A stretch of 64,000 nucleotides of DNA from Lachnospiraceae bacterium (GTDB lineage Bacteria; Bacillota; Clostridia; Lachnospirales; Lachnospiraceae): the NCBI GenBank assembly GCA_910575035.1, contig CAJTDL010000011.1:81702-145701 (forward strand), written 5' to 3'. The translations under genes were made by a program, and so were the position numbers. Below the pieces are notes generated by a model. The model was not told where the DNA came from, did no database searches, and was given only the letters and a program-made list of their open reading frames with translations. Numbering within the stretch: the stretch's first letter is position 1; each line of letters begins with the position of its first letter. Of the stretch, positions 47,333 through 55,855 are shown piece after piece.

Positions 47333-49606
47333 TCAATTACCTCGCTTAAATATTCTTTCCCGCCAGGACTGGCGTATGTTCAATGAAATCCTGCCAAAAT
47401 CCGGGACACGCAAATCATACAGATAGTCCCCAATCTGGTGCTCTTCCATGATCTTCTGGTTGAAATACTTCTCTATGCTCTGATACCCTGTAGGCACGAA
47501 AAACAGCACATCAAATCCTGCCAAATTCAAAAATGCCGCCAAAATGGAGTCCTCTAAGGAAATCATATGCTCCGTTGTATTGATATAGATGAGCTTTGGG
47601 TTTTTCTTGGTAAAATCAAACCCCTGTATCCTGCGGACAATCTCCATTTTCATGTTCAGAACCGTAGCAATAATGGTATATTCCATCCCATTCTCAAAGG
47701 TGCCCTTAATAACCCTCTGGTCTATCAAAAGCTGCAGCTTATCCAAAATATGATCCTGTATCTCTTCCCGCAAAAAGCCATAGGGATAGCTCTGGTGGCT
47801 CTTGATCTTAGCCCGCTGCAATTTTCCATTTTTGAAAAACTCTGCCGCATGGGCTTTCATGGGATTGGGATCTGTGGAATTAATGTAAGGCACAGACTTT
47901 ACCACAATCGTCTGGTCCGTAACCAATTTCTTCATCTCGCTCCAATAAGCCGAGGCATTCCCAGACTTTACGCCAGACACCTTGGCAAAAATCACGGGGA
48001 TATTCACCACATTTTCCACGGTGCTGAAATTAGGGCGGTACTTCACCTCCTGATCCCAAAGGATGGCAATTTCCTCATACATGGTCTGCAAAGACAGGGC
48101 ATTGGCCTTGCCGTACTGCCTGTCCCTGTATATGCCGGAATCCTGGTACATCATGCCGTCCAATTCCCGCTCTGCATGGTAAGCTGCCGTTCCCATGCGA
48201 ATCTCCGCATTTTCCCTGGGATACTTCTCCACAGATAAAGACTGCTCATGGTGGATTTCATACAAGAGCCGGTCCTCCAGGCAGCATTTCTGGTTCAAGT
48301 TTGGGCACAGTACCAGCACATCAACCGGAAGCCTTGCCACAAAACGCAGGAACATCCCTTCATTTTCTGTCTTACATCCCCCAAGATAGATCAAACAGCC
48401 AATCTCCGGCATCTTCCAATTGGAAAACAATTCCTGCTGGTAGCGCTTCAGCCAGCAGATCAGGTAAATTGCCTTGTTGGTTAGCTTATTCAGGTTCATG
48501 CCGGGCTTTTGGGCTTCCTCAGATATAATGTCAATAAACGCCTGGTTCATTATACGCTGCAGCTCAATATTTGCCGTGTATTTGATATTTCCAGACAGAT
48601 CCAGCAGCATCTGATCCTGCTTTGTATAGTTTTGCCGATGGATGGCATTGATTTCTTCCATGGAAGGCTGGGGAATGGTATTTTCCAGAATCAACAGCTT
48701 CCGTTTTTTATTTTTCAATTCTAACTGTAGCTGGTATAAGTCATTGAGATACGTCAGCTTATCCCAAACACCGGAAATCCTGCAGAAGCAGTTATAAAAC
48801 AGCTTCGGGTCATCCCCCCGCAGCTGGACGTCCCGCTGGATATCCTCTAAGCCCTTTCCTTCTATCCAGGCATTTGTGCAGCCCGACGCCTCCGGCCGCT
48901 TCCCATACAGCCTCTCTTTATTCATCTCCTGCTCCAGCTGCCGGCGGATCCATTTCAGGCTGAAATCCTCTGGGAAGGCTGTCAGCCCATTGGCCTTATA
49001 CTCCATGGAAACCTTCGAATCCCTGTCTAATTTTAAATAATTCCCATCTCCATGGTACTGGAGCAGGACAATGTCACAGCCCGCATGGGAAAGCACTGCC
49101 ATTAACTTTAACTCATAATTGCTGATATCCCCTTCGTATAAGATCTTCGGGATATTGCCTTCCCCTAACTGGTTCACGATACGCTCAAATTTATAGTATA
49201 GCCAGCACATAAACTTGATATAGGCATTCCGCAGCATATTTTCATTTTTGCCTTCCTTCTGCATGCCATCCAACGTGCCCAAAATAGAAACAGCCACATT
49301 CTGCCGCTGGTAATCATTCATCCTGGGCAGCCATTTTTTCAGGCTCGCAGAAAGGAACCCCAGATTCATCTGGAAATCCATGCCCATGATTTCCTCATAA
49401 TAAGCCAGGTTCTTCTCATCCGGGTTGGGGATCCTGCCCTCTATAACTACCCCGGACCTTCTGGCCGCGTCATAGTATTTTTGTACAAACTCCTTTACCT
49501 GGGTGCTGTACCCATTAATTCGGTAAAAATAGGCATACTGCCCATTCCGATTGCTCAGATTAAGAAAATAATCATTTAAATTTTGCAGTTCCTTTTGTTC
49601 AAACAT
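47333..49606 (-). CDS. YceG-like protein of Ter stress systems
   Basis: A 757-residue cytoplasmic protein recognised as YceG_bac type (Ter-associated biosynthetic-module component), longer than the ~540 residues of Bacillus YceG. Two related segments are visible: LMAVLSHAGCDIVLLQYHGD near residue 175 and AAFLNLAGFDVLFFVPTGYQ near residue 695, each a GxDV-type beta strand after a helix. A charged helical middle separates them. No catalytic motif is obvious to me. First gene of the telA-terD string. The N-terminal region of the protein at 59531-61336 resembles it. Confidence 0.82.
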   Translation of the reverse strand: MFEQKELQNLNDYFLNLSNRNGQYAYFYRINGYSTQVKEFVQKYYDAARRSGVVIEGRIPNPDEKNLAYYEEIMGMDFQMNLGFLSASLKKWLPRMNDYQRQNVAVSILGTLDGMQKEGKNENMLRNAYIKFMCWLYYKFERIVNQLGEGNIPKILYEGDISNYELKLMAVLSHAGCDIVLLQYHGDGNYLKLDRDSKVSMEYKANGLTAFPEDFSLKWIRRQLEQEMNKERLYGKRPEASGCTNAWIEGKGLEDIQRDVQLRGDDPKLFYNCFCRISGVWDKLTYLNDLYQLQLELKNKKRKLLILENTIPQPSMEEINAIHRQNYTKQDQMLLDLSGNIKYTANIELQRIMNQAFIDIISEEAQKPGMNLNKLTNKAIYLICWLKRYQQELFSNWKMPEIGCLIYLGGCKTENEGMFLRFVARLPVDVLVLCPNLNQKCCLEDRLLYEIHHEQSLSVEKYPRENAEIRMGTAAYHAERELDGMMYQDSGIYRDRQYGKANALSLQTMYEEIAILWDQEVKYRPNFSTVENVVNIPVIFAKVSGVKSGNASAYWSEMKKLVTDQTIVVKSVPYINSTDPNPMKAHAAEFFKNGKLQRAKIKSHQSYPYGFLREEIQDHILDKLQLLIDQRVIKGTFENGMEYTIIATVLNMKMEIVRRIQGFDFTKKNPKLIYINTTEHMISLEDSILAAFLNLAGFDVLFFVPTGYQSIEKYFNQKIMEEHQIGDYLYDLRVPDFGRISLNIRQSWRERIFKRGN

Positions 49607-49690
49607 ATACCCTCACAACCACTTTCCTTATCTGCTTTATTTCTGCCACTTTTCCAAACCCCTTCCCATCTGCCCCATGCAGTGCATCCC

Positions 49691-50281
49691 CTAGTAACGG
49701 CTTATCTTATTCCGATTCATGATAAATCCTAATCCCGCCCCCACCAGGCCGCCTAAAATATGGGTCAGGTTGGAAATATTATCCTGCACGAACAGCCCCT
49801 GATATACCTGCTGCCCAATATAGATCACCGCCACCAGGATAAAAGTCAGCGGAATCTCCCCTTCCCCAACACAAGTAAAAGAAGACAATAAAATCAGCGC
49901 AAACACCACGCCGCTCGCCCCCAGGAGCATCACCCTGGGAAAAAGGGCAAAATGCACGGCTCCTGTCGCCAGCGCAGTTATTATGATTACAAACAGCAGA
50001 TTGGCAGACCCATATTTTTCTTCCAGAAGGGGGCCTACTACCAAAATCAGCATAATATTCCCAAACAGGTGCTCCCAGCCCGCATGTCCTACAATATGCC
50101 CTAAAAACCGAACGTATGTCATTGGATCCAAAAAAGATGAGCGATAGACGCTAAACACCATGGCATTGGAGCGCCCATTGGTGGCATAGCTTAAGAGCAT
50201 CGCCAGAAAACACAGGATTGTAAAGCTCAGTATGACTGGCGAATTAAAGGATACTCTAAATTTTGTATTGTTATTTGCCAT
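49691..50281 (-). CDS. Rhomboid-family intramembrane serine protease
   Basis: A 196-residue membrane protein with six hydrophobic segments. Catalytic features are Asn in HLFGNIMLIL, the GASG motif (LLGASGVVFAL) with the nucleophile Ser, and His in NLTHILGGLVGAGLGF. The ATG at 50281 has a GAGGAAGGG site; longer frames have none. It has its own near-consensus promoter and lies 84 bp upstream of the YceG-like gene, so transcription may run into the Ter cluster. The substrate is unknown. Confidence 0.9.
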   Translation of the reverse strand: MANNNTKFRVSFNSPVILSFTILCFLAMLLSYATNGRSNAMVFSVYRSSFLDPMTYVRFLGHIVGHAGWEHLFGNIMLILVVGPLLEEKYGSANLLFVIIITALATGAVHFALFPRVMLLGASGVVFALILLSSFTCVGEGEIPLTFILVAVIYIGQQVYQGLFVQDNISNLTHILGGLVGAGLGFIMNRNKISRY

Positions 50282-50317
50282 GTGACCCTTCCTCTTTTCA
50301 GAATATAATATGGTAAC

Positions 50318-50346
50318 ATTATATAGTTTTTCGCAAATTAATTCAA
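50318..50346 (-). promoter_or_regulatory. Promoter of the rhomboid gene
   Basis: Minus-strand TTGAAT (50341-50346), 17-bp spacer and TATAAT (50318-50323). The start would fall about 30 bp before the ATG. Confidence 0.8.
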
Positions 50347-50502
50347 CAGGGTTTTGGAAAATAATGTCACTATCTAGCAGCATTAATGATGGCATTGTTT
50401 GTATGGGGAATTATAATGCTGTATGGGGGGATGGGAATTTGAGATTTTGTGGTAAGGCAATGTCATTTACTGAGGGATTTTTCTGGCGGGCGGGGGAGTA
50501 GT

Positions 50503-50651
50503 TTTGCGGCTGTTGGGGATTTTTCTGCATGGCGGGCAAAGGGAGTGGCTTTGCGGCTGTTGGGAATTTTTCTGCATGGCGGGCAAAGGGAGTGGCTTTG
50601 CGGCTGTTGGGGATTTTTCTGCATGGCAGGCAAAGGGAGTGGCTTTGCGGC
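50503..50651. repeat. 47-bp tandem repeat, three full copies plus a partial
   Basis: Units start at 50503, 50550 and 50597, each opening TTTGCGGCTGTTGGG and ending GGGCAAAGGGAGTGGC. A fourth copy breaks off after 8-9 bases at 50644. The three units differ by single bases (GGGGAT/GGGAAT; GGCGGGC/GGCAGGC). A degenerate piece (GGGATTTTTCTGGCGGGC) precedes them at about 50474. The stretch 50282-50745 has no credible protein gene; frames through the repeat are open on both strands but lack start signals. Confidence 0.9.
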
Positions 50652-50745
50652 CGCCAGTGGGAGGCTGGAGCCTTCTGGTTTGCCCTTGTCCTGGTGCTAC
50701 ATAATCCGTCTTTGAGCGGAAATACTGGAAGGGAGGGCGACGCTT

Positions 50746-50850
50746 ATGTTGACGATTGAAGGACTTATTGCAGTGCTCAGCCTTTGTATTGGTTGCTTTA
50801 GCCTCGGATACGCCATCGGGCGTAACAATAATCATAAGACACAGAAATAG
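50746..50850 (+). CDS. Holin-like small membrane toxin (probable type I toxin)
   Basis: A 34-residue peptide: MLTIEGLIAVLSLCIGCFSL, then GYAIGRNNNHKTQK. It is one hydrophobic helix with a polar, charged tail, the pattern of the putative holin-like toxin family (TxpA/BsrG-like) common in Clostridia. GGGAGGG lies 7-8 bases before the ATG. A hairpin overlapping the stop codon (50847-50880) is the likely transcript end. In such systems an antisense RNA overlaps the toxin 3' end; I cannot define its promoter here. Too short for routine gene calling. Confidence 0.7.
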   Translation: MLTIEGLIAVLSLCIGCFSLGYAIGRNNNHKTQK

Positions 50851-50882
50851 CCGCCCCGGTCTGGTCAACTGAGCGGCTATTC
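50845..50882 (+). terminator. Hairpin at the end of the small toxin gene
   Basis: AATAGCCGC pairs with GCGGCTATT with about 17 bases between. The tail is not T-rich, so it could be a terminator or part of the toxin/antitoxin RNA contact region. Confidence 0.5.
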
Positions 50883-50934
50883 AGGAAACGCCCATTTTAT
50901 CAGCATTTCCGGGATTTTATCCTCTATTTGGACT

Positions 50935-52392
50935 CTACCGCGGTATCAAAACCGCAATATAAAATTCCCCGCCCCCCGTCTGTATCACATAAGCCCCCCC
51001 ATACCCTTCCACCACCTCCATCACATTTTTAAGCCCAATCCCATGCTCCCCCTCTCCCTGCGCCTTCGTAGTCTGGAACTCCCCATCCTTTTCCTTCAGC
51101 TGCCCCTCATACGTATTCCGCACAGACAACACAATCCCCCCCTCTTCTATAACCAGCTTCATTTTTATTATCCGCCTGCCCTGGCATTTCCCACATGCCT
51201 CAATGGCATTCTCCAAAAGATTGGAAAGAATCGCCACCAAATCCCCATCTGAAACCCAAATGCCAGACAAATCGCTGATTTTCGGCACAAATAAAATACC
51301 CTTTTCCAGCATTTCCTGATAAGCCCTGTTGATCACGGCATCTGCAATGGGATGGTTTGTCTGGAAATCATCCAGCTCCCTGCCCAGGCCTCCGCTAATG
51401 CTGCTGACATATTCTTCCAGTTCCTGGTACATTTTCCTGCGCAGCAGGGATTCTATGCACAGGATCTGGTTCTTGTACTCGTGGACTTTTTTCTGCTGCT
51501 TCTCATAATTCTCGGAAAGGGTGCGGTACAGCTCTGCCTGGCTCTGTGCCTTTATATGGAACATTGCCCGCTTATAAGCCTTCCCTTCACGCTTTAACAG
51601 GCTGTCTAACAGATATAAGGCAGCCGTTGCCAGGCATAGCAATGCAAATAAGATGAAAAAATAGAGCCTTTCCATTTCCCCTGGCCTGACGCTCTGCCAG
51701 GCCAATACAACGGATATCCCTGCACACAGCGCAAAGAATACTGTCTGATGCACAAGGGGCTGCATTTTTCCCTGATCCCCTGCGGAAAGCGCCCTCCTGC
51801 GTACGCACCAGAACAGGAGCACAAGGAAAAACAGGGCACACCTGCCTGAAATTGCAATCAGGGAGCCTTCCACATGGCATAGATCCCGCATCAGATGGAT
51901 CCGGTGGAAAAATGCAATATACAGCCTTGCGGCAGCCACATCCGCGGCCAGCAGCAGCGCCTGGAACCCGCTTGCAAGGAGTATGGCCTTGGACCGGCTT
52001 ATCCTAAGGCAAAACGCCAGGCACAGGCTGACAGCCCCCATATAGAGAACCTGCTGTAAGCCAGGCAAAACACAGGCAGCAATGGGACTGCTGGCTCCTA
52101 TCCCCAAAAATCGGCACAAGCCTGCAAATACAGGGGAAAGATTAACAGGGGAAGCCATAACTCCCACCTTCAGGATATGCTGCAGCGGAAGCTCCATCAC
52201 AGTAAAAGGGAACACAAAACAAACGCCCGCCGCCAGGACAGACACCATCGCGCCTTGTTTCCATAAGGAAGCGCCTGCTTTCACCCTGGGGGCAGACAGC
52301 TCCTGCCTTTTTCCTGCAAAGGCCTCCATCCAGGCTTTACAGCATAAAATTTCCAATAATACTATCAAAAAACGCTGGATTATGGTAAGCAT
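50935..52392 (-). CDS. GHKL-domain (AgrC/NatK-like) sensor histidine kinase
   Basis: A 485-residue membrane kinase. About six to seven transmembrane helices lie in residues 1-260. The dimerisation region follows, with YEKQQKKVHEYKNQILCIESLL (the HEYKN motif carrying the phospho-His). The GHKL ATPase comes last (LVAILSNLLENAIEAC, GIGLKNVMEVVEGYGG). It starts directly after the regulator stop (TAA then ATG). Peptide or antibiotic sensing is usual for this group; no AgrD-like peptide gene was seen beside it. Confidence 0.92.
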   Translation of the reverse strand: MLTIIQRFLIVLLEILCCKAWMEAFAGKRQELSAPRVKAGASLWKQGAMVSVLAAGVCFVFPFTVMELPLQHILKVGVMASPVNLSPVFAGLCRFLGIGASSPIAACVLPGLQQVLYMGAVSLCLAFCLRISRSKAILLASGFQALLLAADVAAARLYIAFFHRIHLMRDLCHVEGSLIAISGRCALFFLVLLFWCVRRRALSAGDQGKMQPLVHQTVFFALCAGISVVLAWQSVRPGEMERLYFFILFALLCLATAALYLLDSLLKREGKAYKRAMFHIKAQSQAELYRTLSENYEKQQKKVHEYKNQILCIESLLRRKMYQELEEYVSSISGGLGRELDDFQTNHPIADAVINRAYQEMLEKGILFVPKISDLSGIWVSDGDLVAILSNLLENAIEACGKCQGRRIIKMKLVIEEGGIVLSVRNTYEGQLKEKDGEFQTTKAQGEGEHGIGLKNVMEVVEGYGGAYVIQTGGGEFYIAVLIPR

Positions 52393-53118
52393 TTAAATTT
52401 CTCCTTTATATGCAATGAATGCCTTTTCGGCCTCCCGGTACCGGGCTTTGGGTATATCCAGTTCGATCCCATTGTCCAGCAGGGCCCTGTAGCGGCGGAT
52501 TTCCTTGATATGCTTCATGTTGGCCAGGTAGCTTTGGTGGAGGCGCAGAAAACCGTCTGGGGCAAGCTCCTGCTCCATAGCATTTAAAGTGGCGTTTAGG
52601 GTATAAGAAACCAGCCGCCCTTCCATAATATGAAATGTCAATTGATGGAGGCAGCTTTCTATATACAATAAGCGGTCCAGCAGGACCGCCTTTCTCCCTT
52701 GCTTGAAGGCAAAGGTTTTTTTCTTCACCACATAATTCATTTTCGCCTGGATAGCGTCCATACATTCGCAGACCAATGATGGGAAATTATCCCTGTTTTT
52801 CAGGATATAGCGGATGGCGTCCACCTGGTAGCCTTCCAAAAGGTATGTAATATACGCCGTTGTAAAGACTATAAAAATATCCTGGCTGAGCTCCCGGATT
52901 TTTTTCGCCGTCTGAAGGCCGTCCATCCCCTCCATCTGGATATCCAGGAAGACGATGTGGAACCGCATCCATGCAATTCCCTGGGATAAGAAGGCCTCCC
53001 CAGAAGGGAAACTTTGGATTTCACAGGGGCTTCCTTTTCTTTCCAGGTAAGCCTCCAGGATTTTTCTAAGGAACCCATGAAAATACGGCTCATCGTCACA
53101 AATTGCAATTCGAAGCAT
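52393..53118 (-). CDS. LytTR-type response regulator
   Basis: A 241-residue regulator. The receiver has IAICDDEPYF (acidic pocket), phospho-Asp in IVFLDIQMEGMDG near residue 60 and a TTAYITYLLEGY segment. The LytTR DNA-binding domain (about 135-238) has LLYIESCLHQLTFHIMEG and FLRLHQSYLANMKHIKEI. First gene of the pair with the GHKL kinase. It may control the secreted protein upstream (53529-54509), by position only. Confidence 0.93.
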   Translation of the reverse strand: MLRIAICDDEPYFHGFLRKILEAYLERKGSPCEIQSFPSGEAFLSQGIAWMRFHIVFLDIQMEGMDGLQTAKKIRELSQDIFIVFTTAYITYLLEGYQVDAIRYILKNRDNFPSLVCECMDAIQAKMNYVVKKKTFAFKQGRKAVLLDRLLYIESCLHQLTFHIMEGRLVSYTLNATLNAMEQELAPDGFLRLHQSYLANMKHIKEIRRYRALLDNGIELDIPKARYREAEKAFIAYKGEI

Positions 53119-53205
53119 AACAATTCCCTTTCTCTGTTTTCAGGCGATTTTGCGGAAGTGGTAAAAATCAGCTGTTAACCGCGGGCCATTTGCAGTATCT
53201 GCAAA

Positions 53206-53412
53206 TTACATCCCATACGCCCCTTCATAAGTAACCATCTGTCCCGATGCATTTTCTATCCCAATGGAATACAGCCCTGCCGGGATAGAGCCCATCTTAA
53301 TGGTTCCATTCCACCCATCCTCTGTCTCTGAGGCCAGGATCCGTATTTTCATGCCTGTATTGTGATCCTTGAGCACAAAATAGCTTTTTCCCTTTTGGCT
53401 TTGCCTGACATT
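53206..53412 (-). pseudogene. Broken duplicate of the 3' end of the neighbouring secreted-protein gene
   Basis: The minus-strand frame ending at the TAA at 53206-53208 encodes QSQKGKSYFVLKDHNTG, ILASETEDGWNGTIKMGSIP and YSIGIENASGQMVTYEGAYG. It parallels the last roughly 65 residues of the 53529-54509 protein (KGKSYLVLKNRDTG..., SETEDGWDGTIKMGSIP..., YSIGIENASGEEITYQGIYG). There is no start codon or ribosome binding site upstream, and similarity stops near 53415. It is a truncated tandem copy; a role as a recombination donor is possible. Confidence 0.85.
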
Positions 53413-53528
53413 TCCTTGTGAACACCCCCACGGTCCCAGCCATTCCCTGGCCTTCCCACTTTCGAAATGGCATCTACATATCCTCTGGTAAATGATTCCT
53501 GGCTATCGGCGGGCTTTCGCTCTGACAG

Positions 53529-54509
53529 CTAATAATATCCATATATCCCCTGATAAGTGATTTCTTCCCCAGAGGCGTTCTCAATTCCTATGGAATAGTA
53601 TGCCTCTGGGATTGACCCCATTTTAATGGTTCCATCCCACCCGTCTTCTGTCTCTGAACCCAGGATCCTCACTTTTTCCCCTGTATCACGGTTCTTCAGC
53701 ACCAGGTAGCTCTTCCCTTTCTTGCTCTGCTGCACATGAACCTGAAGCGTTGAATACATAACAGGCGTTCCCCTTTTCATCTTATTTCCCCCATAATAGC
53801 ACATCCCGGCTCCCATTTTCCAACGAAAGCCTAAATAATAGCTCCCGGACAGCTGCCCGCGCACGCTGCCGTCTTCCAAAGCATCGGATTCCCTCCATTC
53901 CTGCACAAACCCTTCCTCATCCTGCAGCGCATAGGCTGGCAGCCCTGTGGCTTTCCTCTCCCAAAACTCAGCCATTTTTTCTTCTCCTACGTTCTGTTCT
54001 GCATAAGGCGTATAGGAGCCGTCATATACCAGAACCGTTTCCGAATCCTCTGTATGCTCTATGCAGGAGATCCCCTCATAATGCAATTCCTGGTATCCCT
54101 CTTTGAGCCGATGGCTCTGAAATCCATTTTCGTCATACCACAAATGGTATTTTTCGCTCTGCCCGTCTTCTTCATAGGGGCCATACCACTCACTCTCCCA
54201 TGGATATACATCCGCTTCTTCCCCTGGGCTTCCCGCTTCTACGGGGGCGCTCCCATCCTGCCCCGCAGAGGCGTTTCCTTCCTCTCCCACAGGAATCTCC
54301 ATGCTCACAGGGTCGTCCGACAGATACTCATCTGCTGCCATGCCGCTGTCCGATGCTGACAGATACGTGCTGCTGTCTTCCACATATGTGACTTCCAGTT
54401 CATGGTTTCCTTCCTGATTTTTCTTCCATGTACTGCTTTTGGCAGTTACGCAGACTGCCGTTCCCAGAACCACAATGGCGGCGCCTAAGGCTATTTTTAT
54501 TTTCTTCAT
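53529..54509 (-). CDS. Secreted protein of unknown function
   Basis: A 326-residue protein. The N-terminus MKKIKIALGAAIVVLGTAVC is a signal peptide or anchor. An acidic, low-complexity linker (about 40-100, rich in E, D, S, G) is followed by a C-terminal globular region with many Trp/Tyr (WYGPYEEDGQSEKYHLWYDENG) and a final beta-rich module (SETEDGWDGTIKMGSIPEAYYSIGIENASG). I recognise no family. AAAGGAGG precedes the ATG. The last module is duplicated as the pseudogene just downstream. It lies upstream of the LytTR/GHKL pair on the same strand. Confidence 0.7.
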   Translation of the reverse strand: MKKIKIALGAAIVVLGTAVCVTAKSSTWKKNQEGNHELEVTYVEDSSTYLSASDSGMAADEYLSDDPVSMEIPVGEEGNASAGQDGSAPVEAGSPGEEADVYPWESEWYGPYEEDGQSEKYHLWYDENGFQSHRLKEGYQELHYEGISCIEHTEDSETVLVYDGSYTPYAEQNVGEEKMAEFWERKATGLPAYALQDEEGFVQEWRESDALEDGSVRGQLSGSYYLGFRWKMGAGMCYYGGNKMKRGTPVMYSTLQVHVQQSKKGKSYLVLKNRDTGEKVRILGSETEDGWDGTIKMGSIPEAYYSIGIENASGEEITYQGIYGYY

Positions 54510-54755
54510 ACGGGAACCACCTCCTTTACCGCCATTGTACTGGGAAAATCCAGGATATGCAATAGGGCTTGCAGAAAACGGACGTTTCTTGCAGAAAATG
54601 GCTTAGATTCATACCTTTTTCGGTGTTAATCCAAAAATAGGCGTCCCTTTTGGAACTGAATATTAGAAAAATTTGAGCCGCAAACAAAAAGAGGCTGTTA
54701 TTCTACAGACAGATGTCCATTATTTTACAACAACCTCTTTCGCCCTTAAATTATC

Positions 54756-55499
54756 CTATAGTTCTAATGTAAGCTGTTCCCCAGGATGTTCCGTTGATTT
54801 AACAGGTAAACCGGTTGTAATCTCAACCTTTGAATCTGGTATCTCTAATCCCCAATTATCCCAACCAACATAATTATTCCGTGCGAATAATTCAATCTTA
54901 TCCTGCTGCGGAAACATTTTAGTAATACCATCTATAATTTCTATCGGTTTTACACTATGTGCACCACGATGTACCGCAACCATCTGCCTAATATTCCTTG
55001 CTCCTCTTGGCTGCGGAAACTTACCCTTTTTAAATGCCAATACAAATTCAGTTTGGCTTAATGTGTATCTACCCGGATTGTGTACCATTTTATCCCAAAC
55101 AAATGCAATCGTCTTGTATTCAAATCCCCAAGCTTTTCCTAACTCTATTGCATTTGCCATTTGCGGTCCAGTAGTCCACATAAATAATAAGCAATCACTG
55201 TCTGTAATAGAAGCGATCTTAAGTTCCTTTAATTGTTTTAATTTTAATGTTGGATACTTAAATATAGCAGAACTTAAAAATATTTTTTTCTCAAATCCTA
55301 CATTTTCATCTTTAATTGTAGTTTTATCATATTGCATTTTTCCACCATAGTCCCATGGCGGATCAGCATATATTACTTGATACTTCTTATCTGGCAGCTG
55401 TGGATAAATATCCTCTAATGGGTTTAACTTTGTTCTTTGTTTTTGCTGAACGCTATATAAAGAATATGCTGTAATTTCCTCTTTTTTACTGTTTTGCAT
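54756..55499 (-). CDS. MT-A70-family N6-adenine DNA methyltransferase (M.MunI-like)
   Basis: A 247-residue methylase. The catalytic motif is YADPPWDYGG near residue 41 (DPPW), and SAM-binding text comes later (IELFARNNYVGWDNWGLE). M.MunI is a known member of the MT-A70 group, which fits the neighbouring MunI-type endonuclease, so CAATTG is the inferred site. AAAGGAGAGG precedes the ATG. The gene is AT-rich compared with its neighbours and has a near-consensus promoter (TTGACT-17-TATAAT). It is divergent from the C-like regulator and endonuclease genes. Likely acquired horizontally. Confidence 0.88.
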   Translation of the reverse strand: MQNSKKEEITAYSLYSVQQKQRTKLNPLEDIYPQLPDKKYQVIYADPPWDYGGKMQYDKTTIKDENVGFEKKIFLSSAIFKYPTLKLKQLKELKIASITDSDCLLFMWTTGPQMANAIELGKAWGFEYKTIAFVWDKMVHNPGRYTLSQTEFVLAFKKGKFPQPRGARNIRQMVAVHRGAHSVKPIEIIDGITKMFPQQDKIELFARNNYVGWDNWGLEIPDSKVEITTGLPVKSTEHPGEQLTLEL

Positions 55500-55534
55500 A
55501 AATACCTCTCCTTTATCTGGTTACTATAAAAGCA

Positions 55535-55619
55535 ATTATAACAGTTGGCCTTTCAATAGTCAATAAAATGTTACTTATAAACCGTTGTTTTATAAGCAAC
55601 ATCCAATTATGATATTGGA
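55535..55619. promoter_or_regulatory. Divergent R-M control region with C-box-like palindromes
   Basis: Methylase promoter on the minus strand: TTGACT (55558-55563), 17 bp, TATAAT (55535-55540). Regulator promoter on the plus strand: TTGTTT (55585-55590), 17 bp, TATGAT (55608-55613). An inverted repeat GTTACTTATAAA...TTTATAAGCAAC spans 55570-55600 and overlaps the regulator's -35 region. A second short one (TCCAAT/ATTGGA, 55602-55619) overlaps its -10. These are candidate binding sites for the C-like protein. Confidence 0.7.
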
Positions 55620-55637
55620 ATATAGAGAGGTGTTTTT

Positions 55638-55844
55638 ATGATCACAAAGAAATTTGGGCAAAGAATAAAGTTTTTAAGAAATAACTTAGGGATAAGCCAA
55701 GAAAAGTTTGCATTATCTATTGATATGGATAGAACTTATTATGCTTCTGTTGAAAATGGCAGGCGAAATATATCCATAAAAAACATTGCCAAAATTGCAG
55801 ATGGATTAGGAATAAGCCTTGAAGAACTATTCAAAGGATTATAG
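55638..55844 (+). CDS. Controller (C-protein-like) XRE regulator of the R-M system
   Basis: A 68-residue HTH protein: GQRIKFLRNNLGISQEKFALSIDMDRTYYASVENGRRNISIKNIAKIADGLGISLEELF. This is the standard C-protein size and sequence type. GAGAGGTG precedes the ATG. Its stop lies inside the endonuclease's ribosome binding site region, so the two genes are coupled. C proteins delay endonuclease expression until methylation is established; here the palindromes at 55570-55619 are plausible sites. Confidence 0.88.
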   Translation: MITKKFGQRIKFLRNNLGISQEKFALSIDMDRTYYASVENGRRNISIKNIAKIADGLGISLEELFKGL

Positions 55845-55855
55845 GGAGGTACCTA

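Noticed and set aside
50503..50651. CRISPR-like array
   Set aside because: The repeats are directly adjacent with no unique spacers, and no cas genes are present.
50467..50868. 133-codon minus-strand frame through the 47-bp repeat
   Set aside because: It is open only because 47 bp is not a multiple of three and the repeat lacks stops; it is low complexity, has no start signal and overlaps the better supported small toxin gene.
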